From: Catellatospora sichuanensis
Lineage (GTDB): Bacteria > Actinomycetota > Actinomycetes > Mycobacteriales > Micromonosporaceae
NCBI RefSeq assembly: GCF_007483665.1
Contig: NZ_VIQO01000010.1
Span: forward strand, 124,001-188,000
Length of the DNA stretch: 64,000 nucleotides
Direction: 5' to 3'
The notes under the pieces were generated by a model. That model had not been told where the DNA came from. It did no database searches and saw nothing but the letters and a program-made list of their open reading frames with translations. Below are positions 55,299-63,824 of this stretch, piece by piece; within the stretch, counting starts at the first letter, position 1, and each line of letters opens with the position of its first letter. The position numbers and the translations under genes are program-made.

Positions 55299-55850
55299 AT
55301 GGCGTTCCCCGAGGACGTGTTGACCGCAGACGAGCGCGTGGTGCTCGACCTGCACCCCCATTGGAAGGCCATGATCCGGCCGGTGACGGTCCTGGTCCTG
55401 GCGGTGGCGGCGGTGATCACCGCCCTGCTCTTCGACCTCGACGCGATCCTGGTCTACATCGTGGCGGGCCTGGCCGTGGTGGCCGTGGCCTGGCTGACGT
55501 TCTGGCCCTGGCTGGTCTGGCGCACCACGCACTACGTGCTGACGAACGAGCGCGTGCTGCTGCAGACCGGTGTCTTCTCGCGGGACCGGCGGGACATCCC
55601 GCTGTCGCGGGTGAACGACCACGCGATGAGCCAGAAGTTCATCGAGCGGCTGCTCGGCTGCGGCACGCTGACCATCGAGTCGGCGGGCGAGCGCGGCCAG
55701 TCGGTGCTCAACGACATCCCGCACGTCGAGAAGGTGCAGACGACGCTGTACGAGCTGGTCGAGGCCGACCGGGACTCGCACTCCTTCAACGACAACGAGC
55801 GGCGGCCGGTCACCCCGGCGCAGCAGGCCAAGGTCGAAGAGACGCAGTGA
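55299..55850 (+). CDS. PH-domain (bPH2/YdbS-like) membrane protein
   Basis: 183 residues. Two membrane helices in a hairpin (VTVLVLAVAAVITALLFDL and VYIVAGLAVVAVAWLTFWPWL) are followed by a bacterial pleckstrin-homology domain: YVLTNERVLLQTGVFSRDRRDIPLSRVND (split across 88-116), GCGTLTIESAGE, then a charged tail. The family is associated with envelope processes without a defined reaction. GAGGAGG lies 6 nt before the ATG at 55299. It is convergent with the GtrA gene 6 nt away. Confidence 0.88.
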   Translation: MAFPEDVLTADERVVLDLHPHWKAMIRPVTVLVLAVAAVITALLFDLDAILVYIVAGLAVVAVAWLTFWPWLVWRTTHYVLTNERVLLQTGVFSRDRRDIPLSRVNDHAMSQKFIERLLGCGTLTIESAGERGQSVLNDIPHVEKVQTTLYELVEADRDSHSFNDNERRPVTPAQQAKVEETQ

Positions 55851-55856
55851 GTCGGG

Positions 55857-56597
55857 CTACCGCTCTGGGCGCGGCTTCGCCCGCGTGAGCTCCTCGGCGA
55901 GCTCCGTGTCGGTGAACTCCGCGTCCAGGGCGGCCAGCTGCTCGGCGGCCCGGTGCTCGGCGGCGAACTCCGCCTCGAGCGGGGCGGTGAGCCGGGCGAA
56001 GTCGTCGGGGCGCACCTGCGCGGGCACCGGCACACCGGCCAGCGCGCTCGCGGCGGCCTCGGCGTCGACCAGCTCCTCGACACTGTCGACGTGCACGTGC
56101 GCCGGGCCGAAGTCGGCGTCGACGCCGCCGGCCGCGACGGCCACCTGGTTCGCGGGGGCGAACACGAAGGTGCGGTACGTGTAGAAGCGGAACAGCGTGC
56201 CGAGCACGAGGCCCAGGAACTTGGCCGCGTTGAGCGCCAGCAGGCCCTGCAGGCCCAGGGCGTACTTGGTGGCGCCCATGATGGCCAGTTCGATGGCGAG
56301 GCCCGCGATGTTGAACACCACGAACAGCATGAACTCGCGGCCCATGGCCTGGCTCATCCGGTCGCGGTAGGTCCAGTGCCGGTTCATCAGGTAGGACGTG
56401 ACCATCGCCACGATGGTCGCCACGACGTTGGCCTTGAGCTCCCCCTTCGGGAAGATCGTCAGCACCAGAGCGTTCAGCACCACGAAGTTGACCACGGTGT
56501 TCACGCCGCCCACGATGGCGAACTTCAGGGCCTCGGGCCCCATCTTGCGCAGGCGTTCGGGCAGCAGGCGATCGAGCATCGTCAGGTCAAGGCGCAC
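55857..56597 (-). CDS. GtrA-family membrane protein with C-terminal acidic extension
   Basis: 246 residues. The GtrA-like four-helix domain is ~25-160: LKFAIVGGVNTVVNFVVLNAL, VVATIVAMVTSYLMNRHWTYRD and FLGLVLGTLFRFYTYRTFVF, with the typical NRHWTYRDR loop. GtrA proteins are thought to flip polyprenyl-linked sugars across the membrane. The extra ~85 residues are acidic, Ala/Glu-rich and probably helical, not part of the family core. It lies just after a second GtrA gene, suggesting a pair acting together. Confidence 0.88.
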   Translation of the reverse strand: MRLDLTMLDRLLPERLRKMGPEALKFAIVGGVNTVVNFVVLNALVLTIFPKGELKANVVATIVAMVTSYLMNRHWTYRDRMSQAMGREFMLFVVFNIAGLAIELAIMGATKYALGLQGLLALNAAKFLGLVLGTLFRFYTYRTFVFAPANQVAVAAGGVDADFGPAHVHVDSVEELVDAEAAASALAGVPVPAQVRPDDFARLTAPLEAEFAAEHRAAEQLAALDAEFTDTELAEELTRAKPRPER

Positions 56598-56659
56598 TGG
56601 GCCACCTTACGCGAGTCGGTGCGGACGGCTCGGTATCGCAACTCCGAATGCAAGCGAGC

Positions 56660-57175
56660 TCACCCCACCCGGGCGGGTGCGGGCGCCGCCGCAGCCGGCG
56701 CCCCGTTGAAGACGAAGCGGCGGTATGCCCAGAACCGGAAGACGCTGGCGATGCCGGTGCCGAACAGCATCTTGGCGACGTTGTCGGCGAGCCAGGTGTG
56801 GAAGACCCCGGGCCACATACCGCCCAGCACGTCGTGGCTCAGCCACACCACGGCGAGCGTGATGCCCAGGCCGACCAGATTGAAGAAGAAGTAGAGCAGG
56901 TATTCCCTGGTCAGGCTGGAGCGCTCGCGGTCACGCCAGGTCCAGTAGCGGTTGCCGAAGAACGCGCCGGTGGCGGCGACCACGGTCGAGATCGCCGCGG
57001 CGGCCAGCGGGCCGGTGGGCGACCGCAGCAGGTTGAACACGGCGAAGTCGACGATGTACGCGGCACCGCCGACGGCGCCGAACTTGCCCAGCTCGTGGAT
57101 CAGGTGCCGGAACTGCGCGACGAGCCGCAGCGGCAGTGCTGAGGCGGGCGGCGCGGTCGGCGTCTCGGGGGTCAC
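56660..57175 (-). CDS. GtrA-family membrane protein
   Basis: 171 residues, essentially the bare GtrA domain: LGKFGAVGGAAYIVDFAVFNLL, a second helix ending GAFFGNRYWTWRDRE, YLLYFFFNLVGLGITLAVVWL and FGTGIASVFRFWAYRRFVF. Probable membrane flippase component for polyprenyl-phosphate sugars in cell-envelope glycosylation. It starts 9 nt downstream of the 933-residue sigma fusion and is 62 nt upstream of the second GtrA gene, so the three may form one transcript. Confidence 0.9.
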   Translation of the reverse strand: MTPETPTAPPASALPLRLVAQFRHLIHELGKFGAVGGAAYIVDFAVFNLLRSPTGPLAAAAISTVVAATGAFFGNRYWTWRDRERSSLTREYLLYFFFNLVGLGITLAVVWLSHDVLGGMWPGVFHTWLADNVAKMLFGTGIASVFRFWAYRRFVFNGAPAAAAPAPARVG

Positions 57176-57184
57176 CCCGCGAGC

Positions 57185-59986
57185 CTACCGTGTCGCCGCG
57201 CCCGGACCCGCCGTGCGAACCGGCCCGGTGATCACCGCGAGCACGCCGACCTCCATCGGATCTCCGCCCATGCGCAGCTCGGCGATGCTGCCGGCGGGAG
57301 CCTTGCCGGACGCCCAGAGCACGTCCAGCCCGGGGGTGCGCCAGGGGCACAGGCCGGGCACGGTCCGGCAGGCCAGGGCCGCGGCACCGGCGTTGCGGCC
57401 GCCGCCGAGGTTGCCCGGCGCGCCCGCCGGGGAGCCGTCGATGAGCAGCTCGTCGCCGGTCAGCGCGAGGTCGCCGTCCCAGAGGGCGAGGCCCACCCGG
57501 ACCGGTCCCGCGCCGCCCAGTCCGACCGTGGTGGCCGCGTCGCCGCGCCCGGTACGGGGGCCGAGGTAGACCGCGGCCTCGCCGCGGGGGGTGTCTCCGT
57601 GCTCGTACACCACCGCCAGCGTCCAGCCCGCGAACTGCTTCTTCCCGCGCGGCAGCCGCTCGGCCGGGGCGGCCAGCCACCAGTCCCCGCCGCCGCCCTT
57701 GCGGAGCAGCCTGGTCACGTCGGCGAAGCCCTGAGTGAGCGACGCACCCGACTCGGCGTGCCCGAACCGCACCTCCACCGGCTGCCAGGCCCCCTTCGGG
57801 CCGTGCAGCACGACCAGCGCGGGCAGCTCCGCCGCGGACGCGGCGACCACCAGCCCGGCCCAGCGCACCTTGGCGCGGTCCGGCAGCTCCAGCCGGGCTC
57901 CGCTGGCCGCCTTCTCCCCGGCGAGTTCCGTGATCGGCCCCTTCGGCCCGGCCGGCCCCTGCTCGTCCAGCAGGCCGTCGGGTGCGGCCGGTTCGCCGAA
58001 CGCGGGCAGCAGTGGAGACATGTCCAGCACGTTGTTGTCCGTGCCGAGCAGGCACAGCGGGCGCGGGCGGCAGGACAGCAGGGTGCTGCCCGCCAGCGCG
58101 ACGTCGACCCGGCCGCGGGCGGCGTGCCCGAGGCGCAGGCCGGACGGCGCGACGGGCACCCGGAACACGGTCGCGCTACGTCGCTGCCCGTACGTTGCGG
58201 CGACGCCGACCTCCTGGAAGCCGCTGACCGAGGCGTCGGCCAGCACGGGCAGCCGGGCCACCGACCGGGCGCCCTTCTTCCACCGCGGCCGGTCACAGGA
58301 CGCGCCCGTGGCGGTCGCCTCGCACTGCCAGCCGTCCCCGGCCCCGGTCCCGGCCAGCCGCAGGCCCGCGGGCAGCGTCACGTCGATCCGCACCGCCCCG
58401 GGCGGCGCGGCGGCCCCGGCCGCCGGGGGCTCGCCAGGCTCAGCTTCCGCCGCCGAGAGCCCGGGCAGCCGATACGCGGCGGGCAGGAACCGGGCAGCGG
58501 CCGCCGGGGTCGCCATCGGGTCTTCGCCCTGCCGGTCGGCCGGTGCGTCGGTGGCGGCGTCCGGCACGGCAGCGCGGTCGTCGGCGGAGGCGCGCACCGG
58601 GATGGGCAGCGTTCCCGCGCGGCCCGCCGCCAGGTCGACCTCGGTGAACTCCGGAGCGGACACCTGGGCGTCCGGCTCGGCCGGGGGTGCCACGGGTGCG
58701 GGTGCCACGGGGGCCGGTGCCCCCACGGGTGGGGGTTTGGGCACGGTGACGGGCGCGGGCCGGGCCGGGGGCAGCGCGATCGCCGGGGCCTGCGTGGTGC
58801 GGCCGGGCGCCGACGGCGATGGCCGGGTCGTGGTCGCGGCAGGCGACGGCAGCGGGGGTACGAACACCGGCGGCGCGGCCGGCACCGGCACCGGGACCGG
58901 TGCGGCCCGCGACGGGGCGGCCGGTGGCGTGGGGGTGGCCGTCATCGCGACGAACACGGTGATCCCGGCGAGCGCCGCGATACCCACGCCGGTCCCGGCG
59001 ACGATGCTCGCGCCGCCGTACCGGCTGATCAGGCGACCGGGCGCGGCCAGCAGCCACCGCCCACCGGCGATGACGAGCCCGGCCGCGGCGGCCAGCCGCC
59101 CGCCCAGCGTCTCCCAGACCTCCGGCCGCCACAGCACGAGCGCGCCCCAGGCGGTGGCCAGCCAGCCGCCGAGCGCGAGCTTGCCCGCGCCCGCCAGGTA
59201 CGCGGGCGCGGCGGCCCCCAGTAACAGGGGGGCGATGACGCTGCGCAGGCCGGCGTTCTCCTCGGTCAGCTCGCGGTGCAGGCGGCGGCACTCGGCGCAG
59301 GTGGACAGGTGCTCGTCGACCTTGCCGCGGTCGCGTTTGGCCAGCGCGGCCCGCACGTATCCGGCCAGGTGCGAGCCGGTCCAGTGGCAGCGGGGGTTGC
59401 CGGTGAGCGCGATGTGTTCCTGCAGGTACATCTGGCGCAGCCGCTCCCGCGCTCGGTAGGCCAGCGCGGCGACGCCGTTCGGGGTGAGCCCGAGCAGCGG
59501 CGCGACCTGGGACGGGCTCTCGCCCTCCACCTCGGTGTGCCAGAGCACCGCCCGCCAGCGTTCGGGCAGCCGGTTGAAGGCGCGGGCCGCGTACGACGTC
59601 TCCAGCCGGGAGATGGTCGGGTCGTCGACGGGCTCCGCGGTCTCGTAGCGGGTGAGGTCGTCGGTGAGCTCGACGCGGCGCTCGCGCCGGGCCCGGTCGT
59701 AGCGGGTGTGCCGCATGGTGGTGAGCAGGTACGCCCGGAAGGCGGTGTCCGGCCCGCCGCCGTTGCGCAGCACCGTCAGCACCTTGGCGAAGGTGTCGGC
59801 GATCAGGTCGTCGGCGTCGGCGTGGTCGGTGCTGAGCACCCGCGCCAGCCGCCGTGCCGATTCGAGATGGCGTTCGTAGAGCAGCCCGAACGCGTCGGTG
59901 TCGCCGCCGCGGACGAGAGAGATGAGTTGTGGATCGCTCTGCGGGTCGGTGGACTGATCCTGGGCAGGGTAAAACGCACTGGTCAC
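57185..59986 (-). CDS. Sigma factor / zinc-finger anti-sigma / transmembrane receptor fusion (933 aa)
   Basis: The GTG at 59986 has GGAGG 5-6 nt upstream. Residues ~20-190 are an ECF sigma factor: region 2 DAFGLLYERHLESARRLARVL to FRAYLLTTMRHTRYDRARRER (split), region 4 WRAVLWHTEVEGESPSQVAPL with LTPNGVAALAYRARERLRQ. Residues ~200-240 carry a ZAS-like zinc motif (Cys200; His226, Cys230, Cys233 in HLSTCAEC). Two or three membrane segments follow (~250-290, ~328-350). Then comes a ~150-residue Pro-rich stalk and a large extracytoplasmic domain (~590-933) with beta-rich repeats and paired Cys. Sigma, anti-sigma and sensor are thus one polypeptide; release would need proteolysis or a conformational switch (inference). 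The ligand is unknown. Confidence 0.88.
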   Translation of the reverse strand: MTSAFYPAQDQSTDPQSDPQLISLVRGGDTDAFGLLYERHLESARRLARVLSTDHADADDLIADTFAKVLTVLRNGGGPDTAFRAYLLTTMRHTRYDRARRERRVELTDDLTRYETAEPVDDPTISRLETSYAARAFNRLPERWRAVLWHTEVEGESPSQVAPLLGLTPNGVAALAYRARERLRQMYLQEHIALTGNPRCHWTGSHLAGYVRAALAKRDRGKVDEHLSTCAECRRLHRELTEENAGLRSVIAPLLLGAAAPAYLAGAGKLALGGWLATAWGALVLWRPEVWETLGGRLAAAAGLVIAGGRWLLAAPGRLISRYGGASIVAGTGVGIAALAGITVFVAMTATPTPPAAPSRAAPVPVPVPAAPPVFVPPLPSPAATTTRPSPSAPGRTTQAPAIALPPARPAPVTVPKPPPVGAPAPVAPAPVAPPAEPDAQVSAPEFTEVDLAAGRAGTLPIPVRASADDRAAVPDAATDAPADRQGEDPMATPAAAARFLPAAYRLPGLSAAEAEPGEPPAAGAAAPPGAVRIDVTLPAGLRLAGTGAGDGWQCEATATGASCDRPRWKKGARSVARLPVLADASVSGFQEVGVAATYGQRRSATVFRVPVAPSGLRLGHAARGRVDVALAGSTLLSCRPRPLCLLGTDNNVLDMSPLLPAFGEPAAPDGLLDEQGPAGPKGPITELAGEKAASGARLELPDRAKVRWAGLVVAASAAELPALVVLHGPKGAWQPVEVRFGHAESGASLTQGFADVTRLLRKGGGGDWWLAAPAERLPRGKKQFAGWTLAVVYEHGDTPRGEAAVYLGPRTGRGDAATTVGLGGAGPVRVGLALWDGDLALTGDELLIDGSPAGAPGNLGGGRNAGAAALACRTVPGLCPWRTPGLDVLWASGKAPAGSIAELRMGGDPMEVGVLAVITGPVRTAGPGAATR

Positions 59987-60198
59987 GGCCGCCTCCGGGG
60001 GGAATGTCACGGTTTCGCCGGCTGCTAGGGACGTTAGACCAATCACCCGATTTGCGGAATATGCGGAGCTCATGATGAAGTCGCGATAGCTGCGTTCGCC
60101 CGAGCCCGGAACGGGTAAGGGGAAGGAAGTGACCGGGCTCGCACGCGTCAGGGCCGTCGCGCGACGCGGACGCTGCTTGATCAAAAACGGGATTTGCG

Positions 60199-60234
60199 GA
60201 ATCGTGCGCGATCGGCCGAAGAATCGTGCGCGAT
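60199..60234. promoter_or_regulatory. Direct-repeat operator candidate
   Basis: GAATCGTGCGCGAT at 60199-60212 and again at 60221-60234, identical, with start-to-start spacing of 22 bp (two helical turns). The core TCGTGCGCGA is itself nearly palindromic. It lies between the divergent sigma fusion and pckG. Confidence 0.45.
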
Positions 60235-60252
60235 GAAGCACCCGGGCCGACG

Positions 60253-60272
60253 CTTGTGCACTTATTCACAAG
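60253..60272. promoter_or_regulatory. CRP/GlxR-like site upstream of pckG
   Basis: CTTGTGCACTTATTCACAAG has CTTGTG/CACAAG arms and fits the CRP-family consensus TGTGA-N6-TCACA at 9 of 10 positions (TGTGC-ACTTAT-TCACA). It is ~30 nt upstream of the TACGCT at 60304. In corynebacteria GlxR controls central carbon genes; applying that here is inference. Confidence 0.45.
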
Positions 60273-60392
60273 GCGGGAAGGGTCTCAGGCAACAAACCGG
60301 GCTTACGCTGAGGCCACATCCCGGACGACTCGCGGCCACCTGGCCGTGGTCAGTCGTATCCGTCGGTCAAAGACGACCACGAGGAGAACTCC

Positions 60393-62228
60393 ATGACCGC
60401 GCCGGCAGTCATCGCAGGGCTTGACCAGCATCCGACCTCGCACCCGAAGCTGCTCGCCTGGGTGCGCCAGATCGCAGAGCTCACCACACCGGACAGCGTC
60501 GTGTGGTGCGACGGCTCCGAGGACGAGTGGACGCGCCTCACCGCAGAACTCGTCACCGCGGGCAGCCTGGTCCGCCTGGACCCGGTCAAGCGGCCGAACT
60601 CCTTCTGGGCACGCACCGACCCGTCGGACGTGGCCCGGGTCGAGGAGCGCACCTTCATCTGCTCCGTGGACGAGGCCGACGCGGGCCCGACCAACAACTG
60701 GATGGCCCCGTCCGAGATGAAGCAGCTCATGACCGAGCTGTACCGGGGCTGCATGCGCGGCCGCACCATGTACGTCATCCCGTTCTGCATGGGCCCGCTC
60801 GACGCGGAGAACCCCATGTTCGGTGTCGAGATCACCGACTCGGCGTACGTCGTGGCCAGCATGCGCATCATGACCCGGATGGGCACCCAGGTGCTCGAGG
60901 CGATGGGTGAGACGGCGGACTTCGTGCCGGCGCTGCACTCGGTCGGCGCGCCGCTCGAGCCGGGCCAGGCCGACGTGCCGTGGCCGTGCTCGACGACCAA
61001 GTACATCTCCCACTTCCCGGAGAGCCGCGAGATCTGGTCGTTCGGCTCCGGCTACGGCGGCAACTCGCTGCTGGGCAAGAAGTGCTACTCGCTGCGCATC
61101 GCCAGTGTGATGGGCCGCGACGAGGGCTGGCTCGCCGAGCACATGCTGATCCTCAAGCTGACCAACCCGGCCGGCAAGGTGCACTACATCGCCGCGGCGT
61201 TCCCGTCGGCGTGCGGCAAGACCAACCTCGCCATGCTGGAGCCGACCATCCCCGGCTGGAAGGTCGAGACCCTGGGCGACGACATCGCCTGGATGCGGTT
61301 CGGCGAGGACGGCCGCCTGTACGCGGTGAACCCCGAGTACGGCCTGTTCGGCGTGGCGCCGGGCACCGACTGGAAGACCAACCCGAACGCGATGCGTACG
61401 CTCGCCGCCGGCAACTCGCTGTTCACCAACGTGGCCCGCACCGACGACAACGACATCTGGTGGGAGGGCATGGGCGAGCCCCCGGCCCACCTCACCGACT
61501 GGCACGGCAACGACTGGACCCCGGACTCCGACCAGGTCTCCAGCCACCCGAACTCGCGCTTCTGCACCCCGATCACGCAGTGCCCGATCCTGGCGCCGGA
61601 GTACGACGACCCGAAGGGCGTGCCGATCTCGGCGATCCTCTTCGGCGGTCGCCGCAAGACCACGATCCCGCTGGTCAGCCAGGCCCGCGACTGGGTGCAC
61701 GGCGTCTTCCAGGGCGCGACGCTGTCGTCCGAGACCACCGCGGCCGCGGTCGGCCAGGTCGGCGTGGTGCGCCGCGACCCGATGGCGATGCTGCCGTTCA
61801 TCGGCTACAACGCGGGCGACTACTTCCGCCACTGGATCGCCATGGGCAAGGGTGTCGACGGCAACGCCGACAAGCTGCCCTCGATCTTCTACGTCAACTG
61901 GTTCCGCCGCGGTGACGACGGCCGCTTCCTGTGGCCCGGATTCGGCGAGAACTCCCGCGTCCTCAAGTGGGTCGTCGAGCGCCTCGAAGGCGAGGCCGGC
62001 GCGGTCGAAACCCCCGTCGGCTTCGTCCCCCGCGTCGAGGACCTCGACCTCACCGGCCTCGACCAGCCCGCCGCCGACGTCGAACTCGCCCTCGAAGTCC
62101 GCCAGGACGAGTGGGCCGCCGAAATCCCCCAGATCACCGAGTGGTTCGACAAGTTCGGCGACAAGCTCCCCGCCGTCCTCTGGTCCGAGCTCGACGCCCT
62201 CAAAGCCCGCCTCAACGTCACCGAGTAA
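60393..62228 (+). CDS. pckG: Phosphoenolpyruvate carboxykinase (GTP)
   Basis: Gluconeogenic oxaloacetate + GTP to PEP + CO2 + GDP. 611 residues, the normal length for the GTP-dependent class. The P-loop is [11 protein letters not shown] (270-280) with the reactive Cys274. Substrate and metal regions [40 protein letters not shown] and the guanine-site FYVNWFRR are intact. It connects the methylmalonyl/succinyl-CoA branch to gluconeogenesis. GAGGAG precedes the ATG. Likely controlled by the upstream CRP-like and direct-repeat sites. Confidence 0.96.
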   Translation: MTAPAVIAGLDQHPTSHPKLLAWVRQIAELTTPDSVVWCDGSEDEWTRLTAELVTAGSLVRLDPVKRPNSFWARTDPSDVARVEERTFICSVDEADAGPTNNWMAPSEMKQLMTELYRGCMRGRTMYVIPFCMGPLDAENPMFGVEITDSAYVVASMRIMTRMGTQVLEAMGETADFVPALHSVGAPLEPGQADVPWPCSTTKYISHFPESREIWSFGSGYGGNSLLGKKCYSLRIASVMGRDEGWLAEHMLILKLTNPAGKVHYIAAAFPSACGKTNLAMLEPTIPGWKVETLGDDIAWMRFGEDGRLYAVNPEYGLFGVAPGTDWKTNPNAMRTLAAGNSLFTNVARTDDNDIWWEGMGEPPAHLTDWHGNDWTPDSDQVSSHPNSRFCTPITQCPILAPEYDDPKGVPISAILFGGRRKTTIPLVSQARDWVHGVFQGATLSSETTAAAVGQVGVVRRDPMAMLPFIGYNAGDYFRHWIAMGKGVDGNADKLPSIFYVNWFRRGDDGRFLWPGFGENSRVLKWVVERLEGEAGAVETPVGFVPRVEDLDLTGLDQPAADVELALEVRQDEWAAEIPQITEWFDKFGDKLPAVLWSELDALKARLNVTE

Positions 62229-62238
62229 CCCTCTGAGG

Positions 62239-62318
62239 CGACGATCTTGCGTGAACTGTGGGGATGACACACCTTAAACGGACGAATCCTCAACAGTTCG
62301 CGCAAGATCGTCACGATC
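62239..62318. repeat. Dyad repeat family D, copy 2
   Basis: 80 bp, same length and orientation as 52128-52207, with 63 of 80 positions identical. Arms GACGATCTTGCG (62240-62251) and CGCAAGATCGTC (62301-62312) are perfectly paired. It begins 10 nt after the pckG stop and precedes a separate GC terminator. Confidence 0.85.
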
Positions 62319-62331
62319 TTGGCACAGTCAC

Positions 62332-62362
62332 GCAGGCCCCCCGGCGGAGTCGGGGGGCCTGC
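62332..62362 (+). terminator. Terminator between pckG and the Rrf2 gene
   Basis: GCAGGCCCCCCG (62332-62343) and CGGGGGGCCTGC (62351-62362) form a perfect 12-bp GC stem with a 7-nt loop. It ends 15 nt before the Rrf2 GTG, so it may also affect that gene's initiation region. Confidence 0.75.
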
Positions 62363-62377
62363 GGGCATCATGGGGGT

Positions 62378-62833
62378 GTGCAGATCTCGGCTAGAGGCGA
62401 CTATGCGGTCCGGGCCGCTCTGGAGCTGGCCAACGCGTACCCGGCCACCATCTCGGCACAGGCCCTCGCGGACGCTCAGAGCCTGCCGCGCAAGTTCCTC
62501 GAGGCGGTCCTCGCCGATCTGCGCCGCAGTGGGGTGATCCACGCTGTCCGGGGCGCCGACGGCGGCTACAGCCTCAGCTCGCCGCCCGCCGAGGTGACCA
62601 TCGGCATGGTGCTCAGGGCCGTGGACGGGCCGCTGGCGGGTGTGCGCGGGCACCGCCCCGAGCAGACCAGCTACACCGGCACCTCCACCCATCTACCCCT
62701 GGTCTGGGTCGCCGTGCGGTCCGCCGTGCGCGGCGTCGTCGATGAGGTGACCCTCGCCCAGGCCGTGACCGGCCAGCTGCCGGAGGCCGTCCGAGATCTG
62801 ACCACGGTCCCGGACGCCTGGCAGCCGCGCTGA
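62378..62833 (+). CDS. Rrf2-family transcriptional regulator
   Basis: 151 residues. The winged helix domain (QISARGDYAVRAALELA, LPRKFLEAVLADLRRSGVI and HAVRGADGGYSLSSPP) is the Rrf2 signature. The three Cys that bind an Fe-S cluster in IscR, NsrR or RsrR are absent; there is no Cys in the protein, so it should act without a cluster, more like CymR. The target is unknown. The GTG at 62378 is chosen because it begins exactly at the conserved motif. Confidence 0.9.
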   Translation: MQISARGDYAVRAALELANAYPATISAQALADAQSLPRKFLEAVLADLRRSGVIHAVRGADGGYSLSSPPAEVTIGMVLRAVDGPLAGVRGHRPEQTSYTGTSTHLPLVWVAVRSAVRGVVDEVTLAQAVTGQLPEAVRDLTTVPDAWQPR

Positions 62834-62862
62834 TCTGCGTCGGCGGCGTTAGGCTGCGCAGG

Positions 62863-63633
62863 ATGAAACTCCGCGACCTCGTCTACTCCGTATATGAACG
62901 CCGCCTCACCCAGTTGCTGGCGGGCAAGCCGCGGCCCCGGCACGTCGGCGTCATGTGCGACGGCAACCGCCGCTGGGCGCGCGACATGGGCTACGTGGAC
63001 CCCAACGACGGCCACCGGGTCGGCGCGGCGCGGATCAAGGAGCTGCTGCGCTGGTGCGACGAGGCCGGCATCGCGCACGTCACGCTGTACCTGCTGGCCA
63101 CCGACAACCTGCGCCGCCCGGCCGCCGAGCTGGACCCGCTGCTGCAGATCATCGAGGACCTGAGCACCGAGCTGGCCGAGGACGGCAACCCCTGGCAGCT
63201 GCGCATGGTGGGCGCGCTCGACCTGCTGCCCGCCGACACGGCCGCCGCGCTGAAGGCGGCCCAGGAGCGCACCGCGGGCCGCCGCGACGGCGCCCACGTC
63301 AACATCGCGGTGGGCTACACCGGCCGCCGGGAGATCGCCGACGCGGTGCGCTCGCTGCTGCAGGAGCACGCGAAGGCGGGCGCGACCCTGGAGGAGGTGG
63401 CGGAGAAGCTCGACGTCGAGCACATCGCCGAGCACCTCTACACCCGCGGCCAGCCCGACCCGGATCTGATCATCAGGACCAGCGGGGAGCAGCGGCTGTC
63501 CGGCTTCCTGCTGTGGCAGTCGGCGCACTCGGAGTTCTACTTCTGCGAGCTGAACTGGCCGGACTTCCGGCACGTGGACTTCCTGCGCGCGCTGCGGGCC
63601 TACGCCGGCCGCCAGCGCCGCTTCGGCGCGTGA
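62863..63633 (+). CDS. uppS: Isoprenyl transferase (cis-prenyltransferase, Rv1086-like)
   Basis: 256 residues. Catalytic Asp33 in VGVMCDGNRRWAR, LYLLATDNLRRP, VAVGYTGRREIADAVRSLL-type segment and the C-terminal TSGEQRLSGFLLWQSAHSEFYF are those of UppS-fold enzymes. The GEQRLSGFLLWQS wording is shared with mycobacterial Rv1086, a short-chain Z-farnesyl diphosphate synthase, so the product may be short rather than C50-C55. It supplies polyprenyl phosphate for cell-envelope glycans. TAGGCT ends 7 nt before the ATG (leaderless pattern). Confidence 0.93.
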   Translation: MKLRDLVYSVYERRLTQLLAGKPRPRHVGVMCDGNRRWARDMGYVDPNDGHRVGAARIKELLRWCDEAGIAHVTLYLLATDNLRRPAAELDPLLQIIEDLSTELAEDGNPWQLRMVGALDLLPADTAAALKAAQERTAGRRDGAHVNIAVGYTGRREIADAVRSLLQEHAKAGATLEEVAEKLDVEHIAEHLYTRGQPDPDLIIRTSGEQRLSGFLLWQSAHSEFYFCELNWPDFRHVDFLRALRAYAGRQRRFGA

Positions 63634-63744
63634 GGCTCAGGGTTTTCCACCCATAGCCCGAGTCCGATTCCTTCCCCTCTTCCACCTGCGCTCCCGTTGA
63701 AATTGTGACCTGTTTCACGATCCACGTGACGGACTTGGCACGTC

Positions 63745-63819
63745 GCCGGAAAACCCGGCAGGGTCCCTGACCAGCGCCTTCCTCCCCCCTGAGGCGCGGC
63801 AACCCCCTACGAAGGGACC
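63745..63819 (+). promoter_or_regulatory. Structured leader with possible Shine-Dalgarno occlusion
   Basis: Three helices can form: GCCGG/CCGGC (63745-63759), GGTCCCT (63762-63768) with AGGGACC (63813-63819), and inside that GCGCCT/AGGCGC (63774-63797). The outer AGGGACC includes the GAAGGGA Shine-Dalgarno sequence of the gene at 63825. I cannot match it to a known riboswitch class. Confidence 0.4.
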
Positions 63820-63824
63820 GACTC

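Larger units (their letters stand above)
59987..60392. other. 406-nt divergent regulatory region between sigma fusion and pckG
   Basis: No gene is evident. It contains a 12-bp direct repeat GATTTGCGGAAT (60049-60060 and 60191-60202), a 14-bp direct repeat GAATCGTGCGCGAT (60199-60212 and 60221-60234, 22-bp spacing), a CRP/GlxR-like dyad (60253-60272), and a TACGCT -10 candidate (60304-60309) for pckG, with GAGGAG before its ATG. Confidence 0.6.

Noticed and set aside
63745-63824. c-di-AMP (ydaO-type) riboswitch
   Set aside because: The conserved core sequences of that class were not found in the leader; only generic stems are visible.
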